Shown here one piece after another: positions 25,085 to 33,910 of a stretch of 46,411 nt of DNA. Both the position numbers and the translations under genes were made by a program. The notes under the pieces were generated by a model. The model did no database searches. It had not been told where the DNA came from and saw nothing but the letters and a program-made list of their open reading frames with translations. The DNA is taken from contig CAYFQR010000005.1 of the NCBI GenBank assembly GCA_964345365.1, positions 1 through 46,411 of the forward strand, written 5' to 3'. The stretch's first letter is position 1; every line of letters begins with the position of its first letter. This DNA is from RUG754 sp964345365 (lineage in GTDB: Bacteria > Bacillota > Clostridia > Peptostreptococcales > Anaerovoracaceae).

Positions 25085-26276
25085 AAACGGCTCATACGCG
25101 GTATTTTTAGTATTCTTTTTTTCCGGACTTATGGTTTTAATCGGTGCGGTAATTCACAGGTCGGTCGATGATGTAATTTACTCATCAACAGAGAACCTCG
25201 GCAGACTGTGGGGAAACAGCATCATTGCGGAGTACGACAGAGAGCTTAAAGAAAAGTACGGTTTCACGGGATATTATGGAAATATTCACTCGGTCAAGGA
25301 AAAGTTGGAATTGTACTCGAATTACAGTTTCGAAGGGAAAAGCTACATAAAAGTAAGTGATTTGGAGTGCGAACTTGAAGAATTTAAGCTCGCCGATCCG
25401 GAAGAAGTCAGAAAACAGATTAAATATCTGATGCTTTCAGGCTGGATACCTGAGAAGGATAAAATAAAAAACAGTGAAGAAGAAGAGATCCCCGAAGAAA
25501 GCCAAAACAGATATATATCCGCACCCTGGATTTTGGAAGCTCTGCCGTCGCATAGGAAATATGACGCCTATGCCGGTGAGCTGATATCATTGGACAGTAT
25601 TTTTGAGATAGAGTATATTTTCAAGACCTTTAAGGACTTTGTGGACAAAAGAGAATTGACAAAAACTTATTTCAATAATGAGGTTGAATATATCATCACG
25701 GGTAAACCTGATGATGAAAAAGCTAAAAAAGGAGTCTACTACAAACTTCTTTTAGAAAGAAACGCATCGAATCTTATATACCTATATTCCTGTGAGGAAA
25801 AGAGGCAGGCGACACTTGCAGCCGCAGAGCTTATAACACCCGGGCCGCCTGCCTTGATTACGCAGGGTTTGATACTTGAGAGCTGGGCACTTTTAGAGGC
25901 GCTGAATGATATAGAATTGCTGTATGCGGGTGAAAAAGTCCCGCTGATAAAAGGTGATGCGAATTGGGCAACAGATCTCGACAGCGTTTTGAAAAAAGAA
26001 TTTGGAAATGGAAAACGGGAGTTAGACACCGACAAGGAGGCTCCAAAATACATTAAACCGGATCGCATCGAGGGACTTGACTATTCCGGCTATCTCAGAA
26101 CGCTGCTGTTAGGAGTGCCTGACAGGCAAAGAATACTCAGAATAATGGATTTAATCCAAATCAATATGAAATACACCTACTGTGATTATTTTTTGTGGGA
26201 GGATTATTATACGGGTTTAAAGTTCAGCATTGTAGTTAACGGGAGAAAACATGAGTTTACTGAAACATATAAATAA
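25062..26276 (+). CDS. DUF5702-like Tad-associated surface/pseudopilin protein
   Basis: A 404-residue protein with a leader-like basic start (KKRRICKNG), one N-terminal transmembrane helix (about 12-30) and a large outer domain. Segments such as VEYIITGKPDDEKA, LLLERNASNLIYLY, ITQGLILESWALLEALNDIELL and GEKVPLIKG match the DUF5702 family found in clostridial Tad loci. A type IV prepilin-like site (G followed by SYAVF) is present, with phenylalanine at +5. It probably acts as a minor tip subunit or surface component. It overlaps genes on both sides. Confidence 0.72.
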   Translation: MKKRRICKNGSYAVFLVFFFSGLMVLIGAVIHRSVDDVIYSSTENLGRLWGNSIIAEYDRELKEKYGFTGYYGNIHSVKEKLELYSNYSFEGKSYIKVSDLECELEEFKLADPEEVRKQIKYLMLSGWIPEKDKIKNSEEEEIPEESQNRYISAPWILEALPSHRKYDAYAGELISLDSIFEIEYIFKTFKDFVDKRELTKTYFNNEVEYIITGKPDDEKAKKGVYYKLLLERNASNLIYLYSCEEKRQATLAAAELITPGPPALITQGLILESWALLEALNDIELLYAGEKVPLIKGDANWATDLDSVLKKEFGNGKRELDTDKEAPKYIKPDRIEGLDYSGYLRTLLLGVPDRQRILRIMDLIQINMKYTYCDYFLWEDYYTGLKFSIVVNGRKHEFTETYK

Positions 26277-26832
26277 AAAAGGCAGCTATATCGTTGAGGC
26301 GGCAATGTCCTTGCCGGTCCTTATTATTTGTATAGTTTCTCTTGCCCTCGTAATCAGAATACTTGCTTCAATAGAGGGAATAGTGTTCGAGCAAACTCTT
26401 ATCCTCCACAAAATGCAAATGAGGGCTCCGGAACTGTTTGTGTCCGCAAAAGGCGATAATTATGTTGTAAGAGATTTCGATTATCTTTTCACTTGGAAAG
26501 GAATAGACGACTTGATTTCGCTTGAAACCGAAGGAGAATACAGGGTCGAGAATCCTGTCGGAGTGAAAGGCAGGATAGATATCGACATCGATATACTTAT
26601 CAGAGGCTTCACAGGAGCAAAACAAAAATCCGGAACCCTCTCGGAAGAGGAATTTCATGAGGGAGAATCTGAAATTGTAATAATATTCCCGAAAAACGGG
26701 ATAAGATTTCATACTCAGGTATGTCGCTATGCAACACAGGACTATGCCGGAGAAGAAGTTAAATTGAAGATGCAGAAAAAGGATGCGGAATTAAAGGGAT
26801 ACACCCCTTGCCTTATTTGCGGCAGCGGATAA
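26251..26832 (+). CDS. TadE-like pseudopilin with C-terminal His/Cys3 module
   Basis: A 193-residue protein. The N-terminus is a textbook pseudopilin: INKKG11 then SYIVE, so glutamate at +5, followed by a hydrophobic helix to about residue 40. The outer domain is mostly beta. The last 45 residues contain His154, Cys158, Cys187 and Cys190 in the pattern FHxxxC ... GYxPCxxC, which resembles the Ada-type/‘FHxxxCxxL’ zinc modules at the ends of some secreted proteins. It starts 26 bases inside the DUF5702 gene, so translation is coupled. Metal or disulfide binding at the pilus tip is my inference. Confidence 0.7.
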   Translation: MSLLKHINKKGSYIVEAAMSLPVLIICIVSLALVIRILASIEGIVFEQTLILHKMQMRAPELFVSAKGDNYVVRDFDYLFTWKGIDDLISLETEGEYRVENPVGVKGRIDIDIDILIRGFTGAKQKSGTLSEEEFHEGESEIVIIFPKNGIRFHTQVCRYATQDYAGEEVKLKMQKKDAELKGYTPCLICGSG

Positions 26833-26875
26833 GGCTGACCTGCTACGCGGAAACCGACAGGGGAAAGAGAGAATA

Positions 26876-27403
26876 ATGATTGTTCGATATGAAGATACCG
26901 ATGCGGAAAGGTATAGGCTTGAAAAAATAGTCGATAACAGGATAGATTGCTTGTTTTGTCCCGGCATCATGAGGGAAGGCGACAGAATCATAGGTATATA
27001 CGGGACGGGCGGATACATGAAAGTCGAGAAAATTTTTTTTGATTCCGATGTCGTCTTATCGGATTTTTCGATAATGCTCTTCAGAGCAATCGAAAAAATG
27101 AGGGATCAATTATTTTTTCCGGATAAAATGGTTCTATGCGGTAACAATATTTTTATAAAAGATGATTACAGCAGCTTAAGAATAGTGTATATCAGAGAAA
27201 AAAGAAAAATATCGGAGACTCGGCAAATAATAAATCTTTTTTATTCGTTAAAAAAGAATTGCAGTGCGGATTGTGTCGAAAAAATAAATGAGATTATTAA
27301 AAGATACAGCGCGGGAAATAATGATATATATAAATTGACGGCATATCTCAATGAAATGAAAAGAAGACAATTATATTGCGGCGGAAACCGAACTGGGGTA
27401 TAA
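26876..27403 (+). CDS. DUF6382-like protein ending the Tad operon
   Basis: A 175-residue cytoplasmic protein with no signal peptide. The order of strands and helices (MIVRYED, NRIDCLFCPG, IIGIYGTGGY, LFRAIEKMRDQLFFPDKMVLCGNNIFIKD in parts, RIVYIRE) resembles the DUF6382 domain that often precedes FHA domains in clostridial Tad loci; no FHA domain follows here. The match is moderate. GGGGAAAGAGAG lies before the ATG. The promoter of the next gene is inside its 3' end. Confidence 0.5.
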   Translation: MIVRYEDTDAERYRLEKIVDNRIDCLFCPGIMREGDRIIGIYGTGGYMKVEKIFFDSDVVLSDFSIMLFRAIEKMRDQLFFPDKMVLCGNNIFIKDDYSSLRIVYIREKRKISETRQIINLFYSLKKNCSADCVEKINEIIKRYSAGNNDIYKLTAYLNEMKRRQLYCGGNRTGV

Positions 27404-27404
27404 T
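27376..27404 (+). promoter_or_regulatory. Promoter of the ispH-rpsA fusion, inside the preceding gene
   Basis: TTGCGG at 27376-27381 and a perfect TATAAT at 27399-27404 are 17 bases apart. The expected transcription start falls at about 27411-27412, the first base of the ATG, so the main transcript could be leaderless. The -35 box matches consensus in only its first three bases. Confidence 0.6.
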
Positions 27405-27411
27405 CCCATAT

Positions 27412-29634
27412 ATGAAAGAAATAATACTTGCGGAACATTCCGGATTTTGTTTCGGAGTGAAGAGAGCAATAGAGGCAACTGAAGAACAGCTTCTCAAAAG
27501 CGGAAGGGTGAAAATTTGCGGCGAGCTTATACACAATAAGGGTGTAACTGAGGATATTGTGAAGCGTGGCGGCATTATTTTGAATTCACTTGAAGATGCC
27601 GAAAAAGGCGATACGGTAATAGTGAGATCACACGGTGAAAGCGAACAGTTTTATCTCGATGCCGAGAACAAAGAAATAAAACTGATAGATATGACCTGCC
27701 CGTTTGTCGACAGGATACACAAGCTTGTTAAAAAAGCCGGCGATAACGGGAAGACGGTGGTAATAGTCGGAGATAAGAATCATGCTGAAGTTATAGGAAT
27801 CAGCGGTTGGTGCAAAAACTCAATAATAGTAAACTCCTATGAAGAAGCGCTGAAAATAACAGAAGATGAGCTGTATATCGTAGCACAGACAACGATAAAA
27901 AAGGATATGCTCGATGCTGTTTGCCTGGCACTTAATGAAAACAAAAAACATTATATAAAAGAAAACACAATTTGCGATGCGACAAAAAAAAGACAGGAAA
28001 GTACGGAAGCGATTTCCAAACTATGTGAAATGGTGGTCGTAGTTGGAGATAAGTCCAGTTCAAACACTCAAAAACTATTTCAAATTGCCAAAAAACACAA
28101 CAAAAATGTGTTTTTCGCTGAAAAAATTGAAGATTTGCCATTGCAAGATGTGAAAAAATATAATAGAATAGGAGTAGCTGCGGGTGCGTCGACGCCCGAT
28201 AGCTTAATTAAGGAGGTTATTGCTACCATGAGTGAAGAAAAAAATATGAGTATGGAAGAATTGTTTGAAGAAGAGGGTTACGATTTAGATTGTGCCATGC
28301 GACTTCCAAGACTCGGCGAAATTGTTGACGGAACTGTACACCAGGTTACTGATAAGGGTATCATCGTTGACATGGGATGTAAGAAAGACGGCTTGATCCC
28401 GAAGGAAGAAGTAACATTGGAAGGAGAACAGAAGTTAACAGACTTATTCAAGGCTGGTGATGAAATCCAGGCTAAGGTTATAAAGACTGATGACGGAGAA
28501 GGTGTTATCACTCTTTCCAGAAAAAAACTTGAGGCAAATGCTAATTGGAATGAAATTGTGGAAGCATTCGAAAACAAAGAAGTGCTTAATGTAAAGGTTA
28601 TCAGACAGGTTAACGGTGGAGTAATAGCTGCTTACAAGGAAGTTACAGGTTTTATTCCTCTTTCTCAACTTGACGATAAGTTTGTTGAAAACGCCGAAGA
28701 ATACATTGGCGTGGAGATGGATATCAAGGTTACAAGAGTAGACCAGAGAAGAAACAGAGCTGTATTTTCGCATAAGGTTATCGCACAGGAAGAGAGACAG
28801 GCCAGACTCGAGGCTATATGGAATACACTTTCCGAAGGAGATATTGTCGAGGGTAAGGTTATGAGATTTACCGATTACGGTGCGTTCATCGACCTTGGTG
28901 GAATCGACGGATTGCTTCATATATCCGAGATATCTTGGGGTAAGCTCAAACACCCGCAGGAAGTCCTTCAGATTGGCGATATAGTTAAGGTTAAGATACT
29001 CAGCATGAATGCCGAGAAAGGCAAAATCTCTCTCGGTCTTAAGCAGTGCACGCCGGAGCCTTGGTCAATCATACACGATAAGTACGAGGCGGGACAGATC
29101 GTTAAGGGAAAAGTGGTTCAGATTAAGGAATACGGTGCATTTGTAGAACTTGAACCCGGCCTTGACGGACTTGTTCATATTTCCGAAGTTGCGTATAAGA
29201 GAGTAAACGATATTTCAGAAGAAATAAGCGTAGGGCAGGCTGTCGATGCTAAGATTCTCGAAATAGATACGGAGAGAAAGAGAATAAGCCTTTCAATCAA
29301 GCAGACCAAAGAACCGCCCGCACCTGAAGCTAAGACCGTGGCTACGTCCGAAGCTGCACCTGAAGCTGAGGAAGCGGAAGTTATCGAGTTCATAGAAGAA
29401 GCAGTGCCTGAAGTTGAGAAAGCTGAAGTTACCGAGGCAATAAAAGAAGCTGCACCTGAAGTTGAGAAAGCTGAAGTTACCGAGGCAATAGAAGAAGCAG
29501 TGCCTGAAGCTGAGGAAGCGGAAGTTATCGAGGCCACAGAAGAAGCTGCACTTGATGCTGAGGAAGCGGAAGCCACCGAGGCAAAAGAAGAAGCGGCACC
29601 CGAAGCTGAGGAAAAGACTGCTACAGAAGAATAA
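27412..29634 (+). CDS. ispH-rpsA: Fused IspH (HMBPP reductase) and ribosomal protein S1
   Basis: A 740-residue two-part protein. Residues 1-275 are 4-hydroxy-3-methylbut-2-enyl diphosphate reductase, the last enzyme of the non-mevalonate isoprenoid pathway; the three iron-sulfur cysteines are Cys13 (FCFGVKRA), Cys96 (MTCPFVD) and Cys188 (CDATKKRQ). Residues 302-631 hold four S1 RNA-binding repeats (about 302-371, 386-456, 474-545, 560-631). The fusion is known in Clostridia. The end (647-740) is an acidic repeat tail. The ATG at 27412 gives a normal IspH start; there is no ribosome site before it, and TTG 27376 would add 12 unlikely residues. A terminator follows. Confidence 0.95.
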   Translation: MKEIILAEHSGFCFGVKRAIEATEEQLLKSGRVKICGELIHNKGVTEDIVKRGGIILNSLEDAEKGDTVIVRSHGESEQFYLDAENKEIKLIDMTCPFVDRIHKLVKKAGDNGKTVVIVGDKNHAEVIGISGWCKNSIIVNSYEEALKITEDELYIVAQTTIKKDMLDAVCLALNENKKHYIKENTICDATKKRQESTEAISKLCEMVVVVGDKSSSNTQKLFQIAKKHNKNVFFAEKIEDLPLQDVKKYNRIGVAAGASTPDSLIKEVIATMSEEKNMSMEELFEEEGYDLDCAMRLPRLGEIVDGTVHQVTDKGIIVDMGCKKDGLIPKEEVTLEGEQKLTDLFKAGDEIQAKVIKTDDGEGVITLSRKKLEANANWNEIVEAFENKEVLNVKVIRQVNGGVIAAYKEVTGFIPLSQLDDKFVENAEEYIGVEMDIKVTRVDQRRNRAVFSHKVIAQEERQARLEAIWNTLSEGDIVEGKVMRFTDYGAFIDLGGIDGLLHISEISWGKLKHPQEVLQIGDIVKVKILSMNAEKGKISLGLKQCTPEPWSIIHDKYEAGQIVKGKVVQIKEYGAFVELEPGLDGLVHISEVAYKRVNDISEEISVGQAVDAKILEIDTERKRISLSIKQTKEPPAPEAKTVATSEAAPEAEEAEVIEFIEEAVPEVEKAEVTEAIKEAAPEVEKAEVTEAIEEAVPEAEEAEVIEATEEAALDAEEAEATEAKEEAAPEAEEKTATEE
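29350..29589 (+). repeat. Five tandem 48-base coding repeats in the S1 tail
   Basis: Units start at 29350, 29398, 29446, 29494 and 29542 and encode 16 residues each of the form EA[AV]PE[AV]E[EK]AEV[IT]EA..E, followed by a partial sixth copy. Neighbouring units alternate between two closely related versions, consistent with duplication of pairs. The number of copies may vary between strains. Confidence 0.9.
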
Positions 29635-29639
29635 AAAAT

Positions 29640-29666
29640 AACCCGATGCCAAAACATCGGGTTTTA
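29640..29666 (+). terminator. Bidirectional terminator between rpsA fusion and trkH
   Basis: AACCCGATG (29640-29648) pairs with CATCGGGTT (29655-29663) around a six-base loop. T-rich runs lie on the 3' side and, read from the minus strand, A-run/T-run bases follow at 29630-29639, so it can stop transcription in both directions. It lies between convergent genes. Confidence 0.88.
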
Positions 29667-29676
29667 TATTGCTTTT

Positions 29677-31152
29677 TTAGAAACGATTTGCTTTGTTTTC
29701 AAACCAGAATGTTTTAGTGAACAGCATTACAACAGCCCAAATTTCCAGCCTTCCGCAAATCATAAGGAGTGACAGATAAAAAAGAGAAAAATCATTAAAC
29801 ATACCGAAGTAGCCTGATGCACCGGGTTCGCCGATTGCCATACCCGTATTCGTAAATAAACCGATTGCCGTGCTTATAGTCGTTTCCAAATCGAAATTAT
29901 TCAGGCTGAGGACAACGAATGAAAACATAAGCACCAAATTATATAAAAGTACATGAGTTGTAACTTCTCCGGCTTTTTTTGCGGAGACCGTTTCACCCGC
30001 AATCTTAACCGCACATACCGAATTCGGATGAACCGCTCTGAATATGCTTCTTGCAATCAACTTAAAAAGTATCATCACACGGATTACCTTGAGTGAGCCT
30101 GATGTCGACATAGAGCAGCCGCCGATCAAAAGCAGACCGAACAGAACCGCAATTGAGAAAGTCGGCCATGAAGTATAATCGCAAACATAGTAGCCGGATG
30201 TTGAAATAAAGCTTATAACCTGAAAAAGACTGTCTTTTACAGCATGAGAAATGCTTGTATATTTCCCGCTTATTACTAAGTTTACAGAAATTAAAAAAGT
30301 TGCAATAAGGATAATAAGCCAAAAGCCTTTCACCTCGGCATTACCGGTAAATACTTTTTTCCTGCAGTTTATAAAGAAAAAGTACAGAGTATAGTTCATT
30401 GAGGAAAGAACGGTAAATATAATTATAACGGCTCTCACATATGTCCCCGCAAAAAGATGTGCGTTGGCATCTATTACAAGGAGCCCGCCCGTACTGATGC
30501 TTGAAAATGTATTTATCAGAGCGTCAAAGAACGATAGCGGGCTGAGCGAAAGCAAAATAAGCTCGGTTAAAGTGAAAACGGTATAAGTGATATAAAGAAA
30601 CTTGCCCGTGTCCGAAAACCTTCCTCCCACTTTTTCTATGGTAGGGCCTGTGGTTTCAGTTGCGGCCATATTTTGACCGTCAATTCCGAGTGCTGGGAGA
30701 AAAGAAACGACAAGGACAAGGATTCCCATGCCGCCGAGCCAGTTGCATATCCCTCGCCAGAGCAGAAGAGATTTAGGCATGAGATTAAGGTCAAAGGAAG
30801 TACAGCCTGTGGTGGTAAAACCTGCCGTTGCTTCAAATAATGCTTGAGGGAACGTATAATGAGCCACACTGAAATAAAACGGCAGCGCACCTATGAGAGA
30901 GCAGTATACCCAGCAGAGTGTCGAGATGAAATAACCCTCATGGGCTTTAAGTTTGAACCGTCTGCCTTTAAGCCTTGCGGTCAGGTTATAGCCTATGAAA
31001 ATATAGATAATCGAAATCATGAAAAGAGCGCTTGCGGTTGATTTTTCATCATACTTGGTAGCCGCAATAATGCATGGCAAAAGAGCTACGCCTTCCATGA
31101 GCGTAAGGAAACCTATTATTTTGAAAAAGAGTTTGCTTTTAAGTGTATGCAT
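29677..31152 (-). CDS. trkH: TrkH family potassium uptake protein (full length)
   Basis: Membrane subunit of a Trk/Ktr-type potassium transporter that works with the RCK protein TrkA. The 491 residues show the 2 extra N-terminal helices (about 10-55) and four pore modules; selectivity-filter glycine motifs are GFTTTGCT, SSISTGG, FISTSGY and LFTNTGM. AGGAGCAGCAATG places the start with a good ribosome site. It lies 9 bases after the stop of a second trkH, downstream of trkA on the same strand, so all three are one operon. Confidence 0.92.
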   Translation of the reverse strand: MHTLKSKLFFKIIGFLTLMEGVALLPCIIAATKYDEKSTASALFMISIIYIFIGYNLTARLKGRRFKLKAHEGYFISTLCWVYCSLIGALPFYFSVAHYTFPQALFEATAGFTTTGCTSFDLNLMPKSLLLWRGICNWLGGMGILVLVVSFLPALGIDGQNMAATETTGPTIEKVGGRFSDTGKFLYITYTVFTLTELILLSLSPLSFFDALINTFSSISTGGLLVIDANAHLFAGTYVRAVIIIFTVLSSMNYTLYFFFINCRKKVFTGNAEVKGFWLIILIATFLISVNLVISGKYTSISHAVKDSLFQVISFISTSGYYVCDYTSWPTFSIAVLFGLLLIGGCSMSTSGSLKVIRVMILFKLIARSIFRAVHPNSVCAVKIAGETVSAKKAGEVTTHVLLYNLVLMFSFVVLSLNNFDLETTISTAIGLFTNTGMAIGEPGASGYFGMFNDFSLFYLSLLMICGRLEIWAVVMLFTKTFWFENKANRF

Positions 31153-31161
31153 TGCTGCTCC

Positions 31162-32448
31162 TTATCTGCTGCTGTTAGGATTCCAATAATATCTTGAAAA
31201 CAATACAAATACCGTATATAGTTCAAGTCTGCCGGCTATCATCAGTAAAGAGCAGACTATCTTTGAAAAATCGCTTAAGGAACTATATGTGAACGCCGGG
31301 CCTATAAGACCGAATCCCGGCCCGATGTTGCCGAGGCATGATGCGGCTGCAGATATGCTCGTGATAAGGCTTTGTTCATTTAGCGATATAAAAAGCGTAC
31401 CCCCTAAAAATGTCATGAAATACATGAATATAAAGCCGGTGGTACGAATTGTTGTTTCGGTCGATATTTCGGCATTATTTATCGTGAGCGGTGCGATTCT
31501 GTAAGGGTGTACCCTTAATGAGAAGCTTCGCTTTATGAGCTTGAGGGCAATCTGAACACGGGAAACTTTTATCCCGCCGCCTGTTGAGCAGGCGCATCCG
31601 CCGACAAAGAACAGCAGAAAAAGCATGATTTGCGGAAAAGTAGGCCAAAGTTCATAATTGCCGAAGGTGAAACCGGTGGTGGTTATGATTGAAACCACAT
31701 GGAATATTGAATCGAGAAAAGCTGCCGGTATATTCGAATAAGTGCCGTATACGAGTAAGCCTGAACAAATCAGGAAAGACCAAATTGCAATTATAGAAAA
31801 ATAAAATCTTGCTTCCTGGTCTCTTATGATTGACTTGAAGCCGAGCTTGAATGCCCTATAGTAAAGATTGAAATTCATTCCGGCGATAATCATAAAAATA
31901 ATTACTATTATCTTTGACGAGGTACTGAACGCCCCTGCATTTTGGCTTGTATTGGCAAAACCGCCGGTACCCATGGTGCTGAAAGCCGTTGTAACGGAGT
32001 CGAACAAGGACATTCCGGATATCTTGAGAAGAAATGCTTCGCTAATTGTTAAAAATGCATATATTAAATAGAGATTTTTGGCAGTATCCGTGAATCTGGA
32101 TGTCAGCTTGCCCTTGCTTGGGCCCGGTGTTTCGGAATATGCGGTGATTTGCCCCTTGATGCCGAAGGAGGGTATTAAAGCCATAAAAAATACGACGATG
32201 CCCATTCCGCCGAGCCAGTGAGTTAGGGCACGCCAAAATAAAATAGGCTTTGGTACCGATTCGAGATTATCGATTACGGTTGCCCCGGTTGTTGAAAAGC
32301 CTGAACAGGATTCAAAAAAAGCATCGACAAAATTATCAAAGGTGCCGCTTACAAGAAATGGAATGGCACCTAAGATACATGAAAAAAACCAAACAGAGCT
32401 TACTATTAAATATCCGTCACGAGCCTTAAAGGCAGAAACGCTTTTCAT
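31162..32448 (-). CDS. trkH: TrkH family potassium uptake protein, N-terminally shortened
   Basis: A 428-residue paralogue of its neighbour, with four pore modules (GFSTTGAT, TMGTGGF, IITTTGF, CLGNIGPG). The start at 32448 is fixed by AAGGAG at 32455-32460; upstream sequence in this frame lies inside trkA in another frame. The protein therefore opens directly at the KARDGYLIV segment before the first pore module and lacks about 63 residues, the two N-terminal helices found in the other TrkH. The fourth filter differs too. It may still form a pore, since many shorter homologues lack the extra helices, or be inactive. Confidence 0.85.
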   Translation of the reverse strand: MKSVSAFKARDGYLIVSSVWFFSCILGAIPFLVSGTFDNFVDAFFESCSGFSTTGATVIDNLESVPKPILFWRALTHWLGGMGIVVFFMALIPSFGIKGQITAYSETPGPSKGKLTSRFTDTAKNLYLIYAFLTISEAFLLKISGMSLFDSVTTAFSTMGTGGFANTSQNAGAFSTSSKIIVIIFMIIAGMNFNLYYRAFKLGFKSIIRDQEARFYFSIIAIWSFLICSGLLVYGTYSNIPAAFLDSIFHVVSIITTTGFTFGNYELWPTFPQIMLFLLFFVGGCACSTGGGIKVSRVQIALKLIKRSFSLRVHPYRIAPLTINNAEISTETTIRTTGFIFMYFMTFLGGTLFISLNEQSLITSISAAASCLGNIGPGFGLIGPAFTYSSLSDFSKIVCSLLMIAGRLELYTVFVLFSRYYWNPNSSR

Positions 32449-32458
32449 TGAAAACTCC

Positions 32459-33823
32459 TTATATCCTTTGTACGAGTGTTTTGGTTGTGAACAGTTTTTC
32501 GAGGTCGGAAAGCTCGGTGAGGAGACAGAAAATAATGACCTTGTCATTTTCCATTATGAGAGTATCTCCTCTTGGAATTATTACTTGCTGGCCTCTGTGA
32601 ATTGCAGCAATTATTACACCGTCAGGAAGGTCGAGATCCTTTAATGCGGTATTTGAAATCTGCATTTCATTCATTGCAATTATTTCCATTATCTCGGCTT
32701 GACCTTGTATCAGCAGAGAACTGATGACTTTTTTGTTTCCCTGTATGTATCTGAGGATTGTGCTGGTGATAATATCGAGCGGATTAAGTGCCATATCGAC
32801 GCCCATGCTCTCAATTAAATCCTTATATCCTCTGTGACTGACTTTAGATATTACATCTTCTATTCCTTTGTGCTTGGCTAACAGAGCTAAGAGCAGGTTT
32901 TCTTCATCAAAACCGGTGGCTGTTACTACGGCATCCATTTCGTCGATATTTTCTTCATCGAGAAAAGTTCCGTCAGTAGCGTCGCCGCAGAGCACCATTA
33001 CATTATCAAGGTGAGTCGAAAGGTAGTAGCAGCGATTCTTATCTCTTTCGATTAATTTTACGGAAATTCCGAAATCAGCCAGCTTTTGGGCTAAATAGAA
33101 ACCGGTTTTGCCGCCGCCGATAATCATGACCTTTTGGAGATTCGTGTACTTGCCTTTTTCACGCACTTTTTCGTGAATCTTTGAGATTTCATGTCTTTCG
33201 CCGATGAGATAGACAGTATCATTCTCCTCGATATAAGTGCTGCCGTGAGGAATTATTATTTTACCGTTTCGCGATATGGCGACAACCAGCATATTAGGAA
33301 GCTGCTTTGCCACATCAACCATGGAGAGCCCCATGAGGCTCTTGTATTTTTTTACGTCAAATTGGACTAATGCTACTTTGCCGCTTGTGAATATACCGTT
33401 GGTAAGAGTGTATTTTTCAACAAGATATTTGTAGATTTCATTTGTAATCGAAAGATCCGGATTGACGATATGATCAATTTGAAATATATCTTTTGTGAAA
33501 TCTATTTCACTCATATATTCGGGGTCTCTGACGCGAGCTATGACTTTTTTACAACCGATATGCTTGGCCATAGAGGCAATAACGATATTCTTTTCATCCT
33601 CATCGGTGCAGGCAATCAAAAAGTCAAAAGTGTTTATAGCATTTTCCTTTAGTACTGATAACTGTTTTCCGTTACCGAGTACGGTCATAACATCAAAAAA
33701 CTGCGAAATTTTGTTGAGAGCGTCGCTATTTTTATCTATTACGGTAACGGAGTGATTTCCTTCAGCGAGAGCGAGCAAAATTTTAGTACCGAGCTTGCCG
33801 CCTCCGACGATGGCGATTTTCAT
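32459..33823 (-). CDS. trkA: Trk system potassium transporter TrkA (two RCK repeats)
   Basis: Cytoplasmic gating ring of the Trk transporter. The 454 residues contain two copies of an RCK_N Rossmann domain and an RCK_C domain: the first begins MKIAIVGGGKLG, the second at about 232 with MIIGGGKTGFYLA; these bind NAD(H) or nucleotides. Ligand-binding C domains have VYLIGERHEI and KVIIFCLL. The start has GGAGG at 33832-33836 (minus strand), and a promoter lies upstream. It is followed within 10 bases by the shortened trkH. Confidence 0.95.
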   Translation of the reverse strand: MKIAIVGGGKLGTKILLALAEGNHSVTVIDKNSDALNKISQFFDVMTVLGNGKQLSVLKENAINTFDFLIACTDEDEKNIVIASMAKHIGCKKVIARVRDPEYMSEIDFTKDIFQIDHIVNPDLSITNEIYKYLVEKYTLTNGIFTSGKVALVQFDVKKYKSLMGLSMVDVAKQLPNMLVVAISRNGKIIIPHGSTYIEENDTVYLIGERHEISKIHEKVREKGKYTNLQKVMIIGGGKTGFYLAQKLADFGISVKLIERDKNRCYYLSTHLDNVMVLCGDATDGTFLDEENIDEMDAVVTATGFDEENLLLALLAKHKGIEDVISKVSHRGYKDLIESMGVDMALNPLDIITSTILRYIQGNKKVISSLLIQGQAEIMEIIAMNEMQISNTALKDLDLPDGVIIAAIHRGQQVIIPRGDTLIMENDKVIIFCLLTELSDLEKLFTTKTLVQRI

Positions 33824-33861
33824 ATTAAAGCCTCCATAATAATATGTTTTAACATTCGAAT

Positions 33862-33890
33862 ATTATACGACATCAGTGTGTTTTTTGCAA
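33862..33890 (-). promoter_or_regulatory. Promoter of the trkA-trkH-trkH operon
   Basis: On the minus strand, TTGCAA (33885-33890) and a perfect TATAAT (33862-33867) are spaced by 17 bases. The predicted start near 33855 leaves a leader of about 32 bases to the trkA start. The yraN ribosome site lies just beyond the -35 box on the other strand. Confidence 0.75.
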
Positions 33891-33910
33891 GATTAGCGAA
33901 CGGAGAATAA

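Noticed and set aside
29350..29589. Tandem repeats as a CRISPR array
   Set aside because: Units are directly adjacent without spacers, in frame, and encode protein.
29175..29657. Minus-strand 160-residue serine/alanine-rich frame
   Set aside because: It is the reverse reading of the glutamate/alanine repeats of the S1 tail, without a ribosome site or family features.
32449..32547. Longer start for the shortened TrkH
   Set aside because: The extra 33 codons overlap trkA in another frame, do not resemble TrkH helices, and have no ribosome site.
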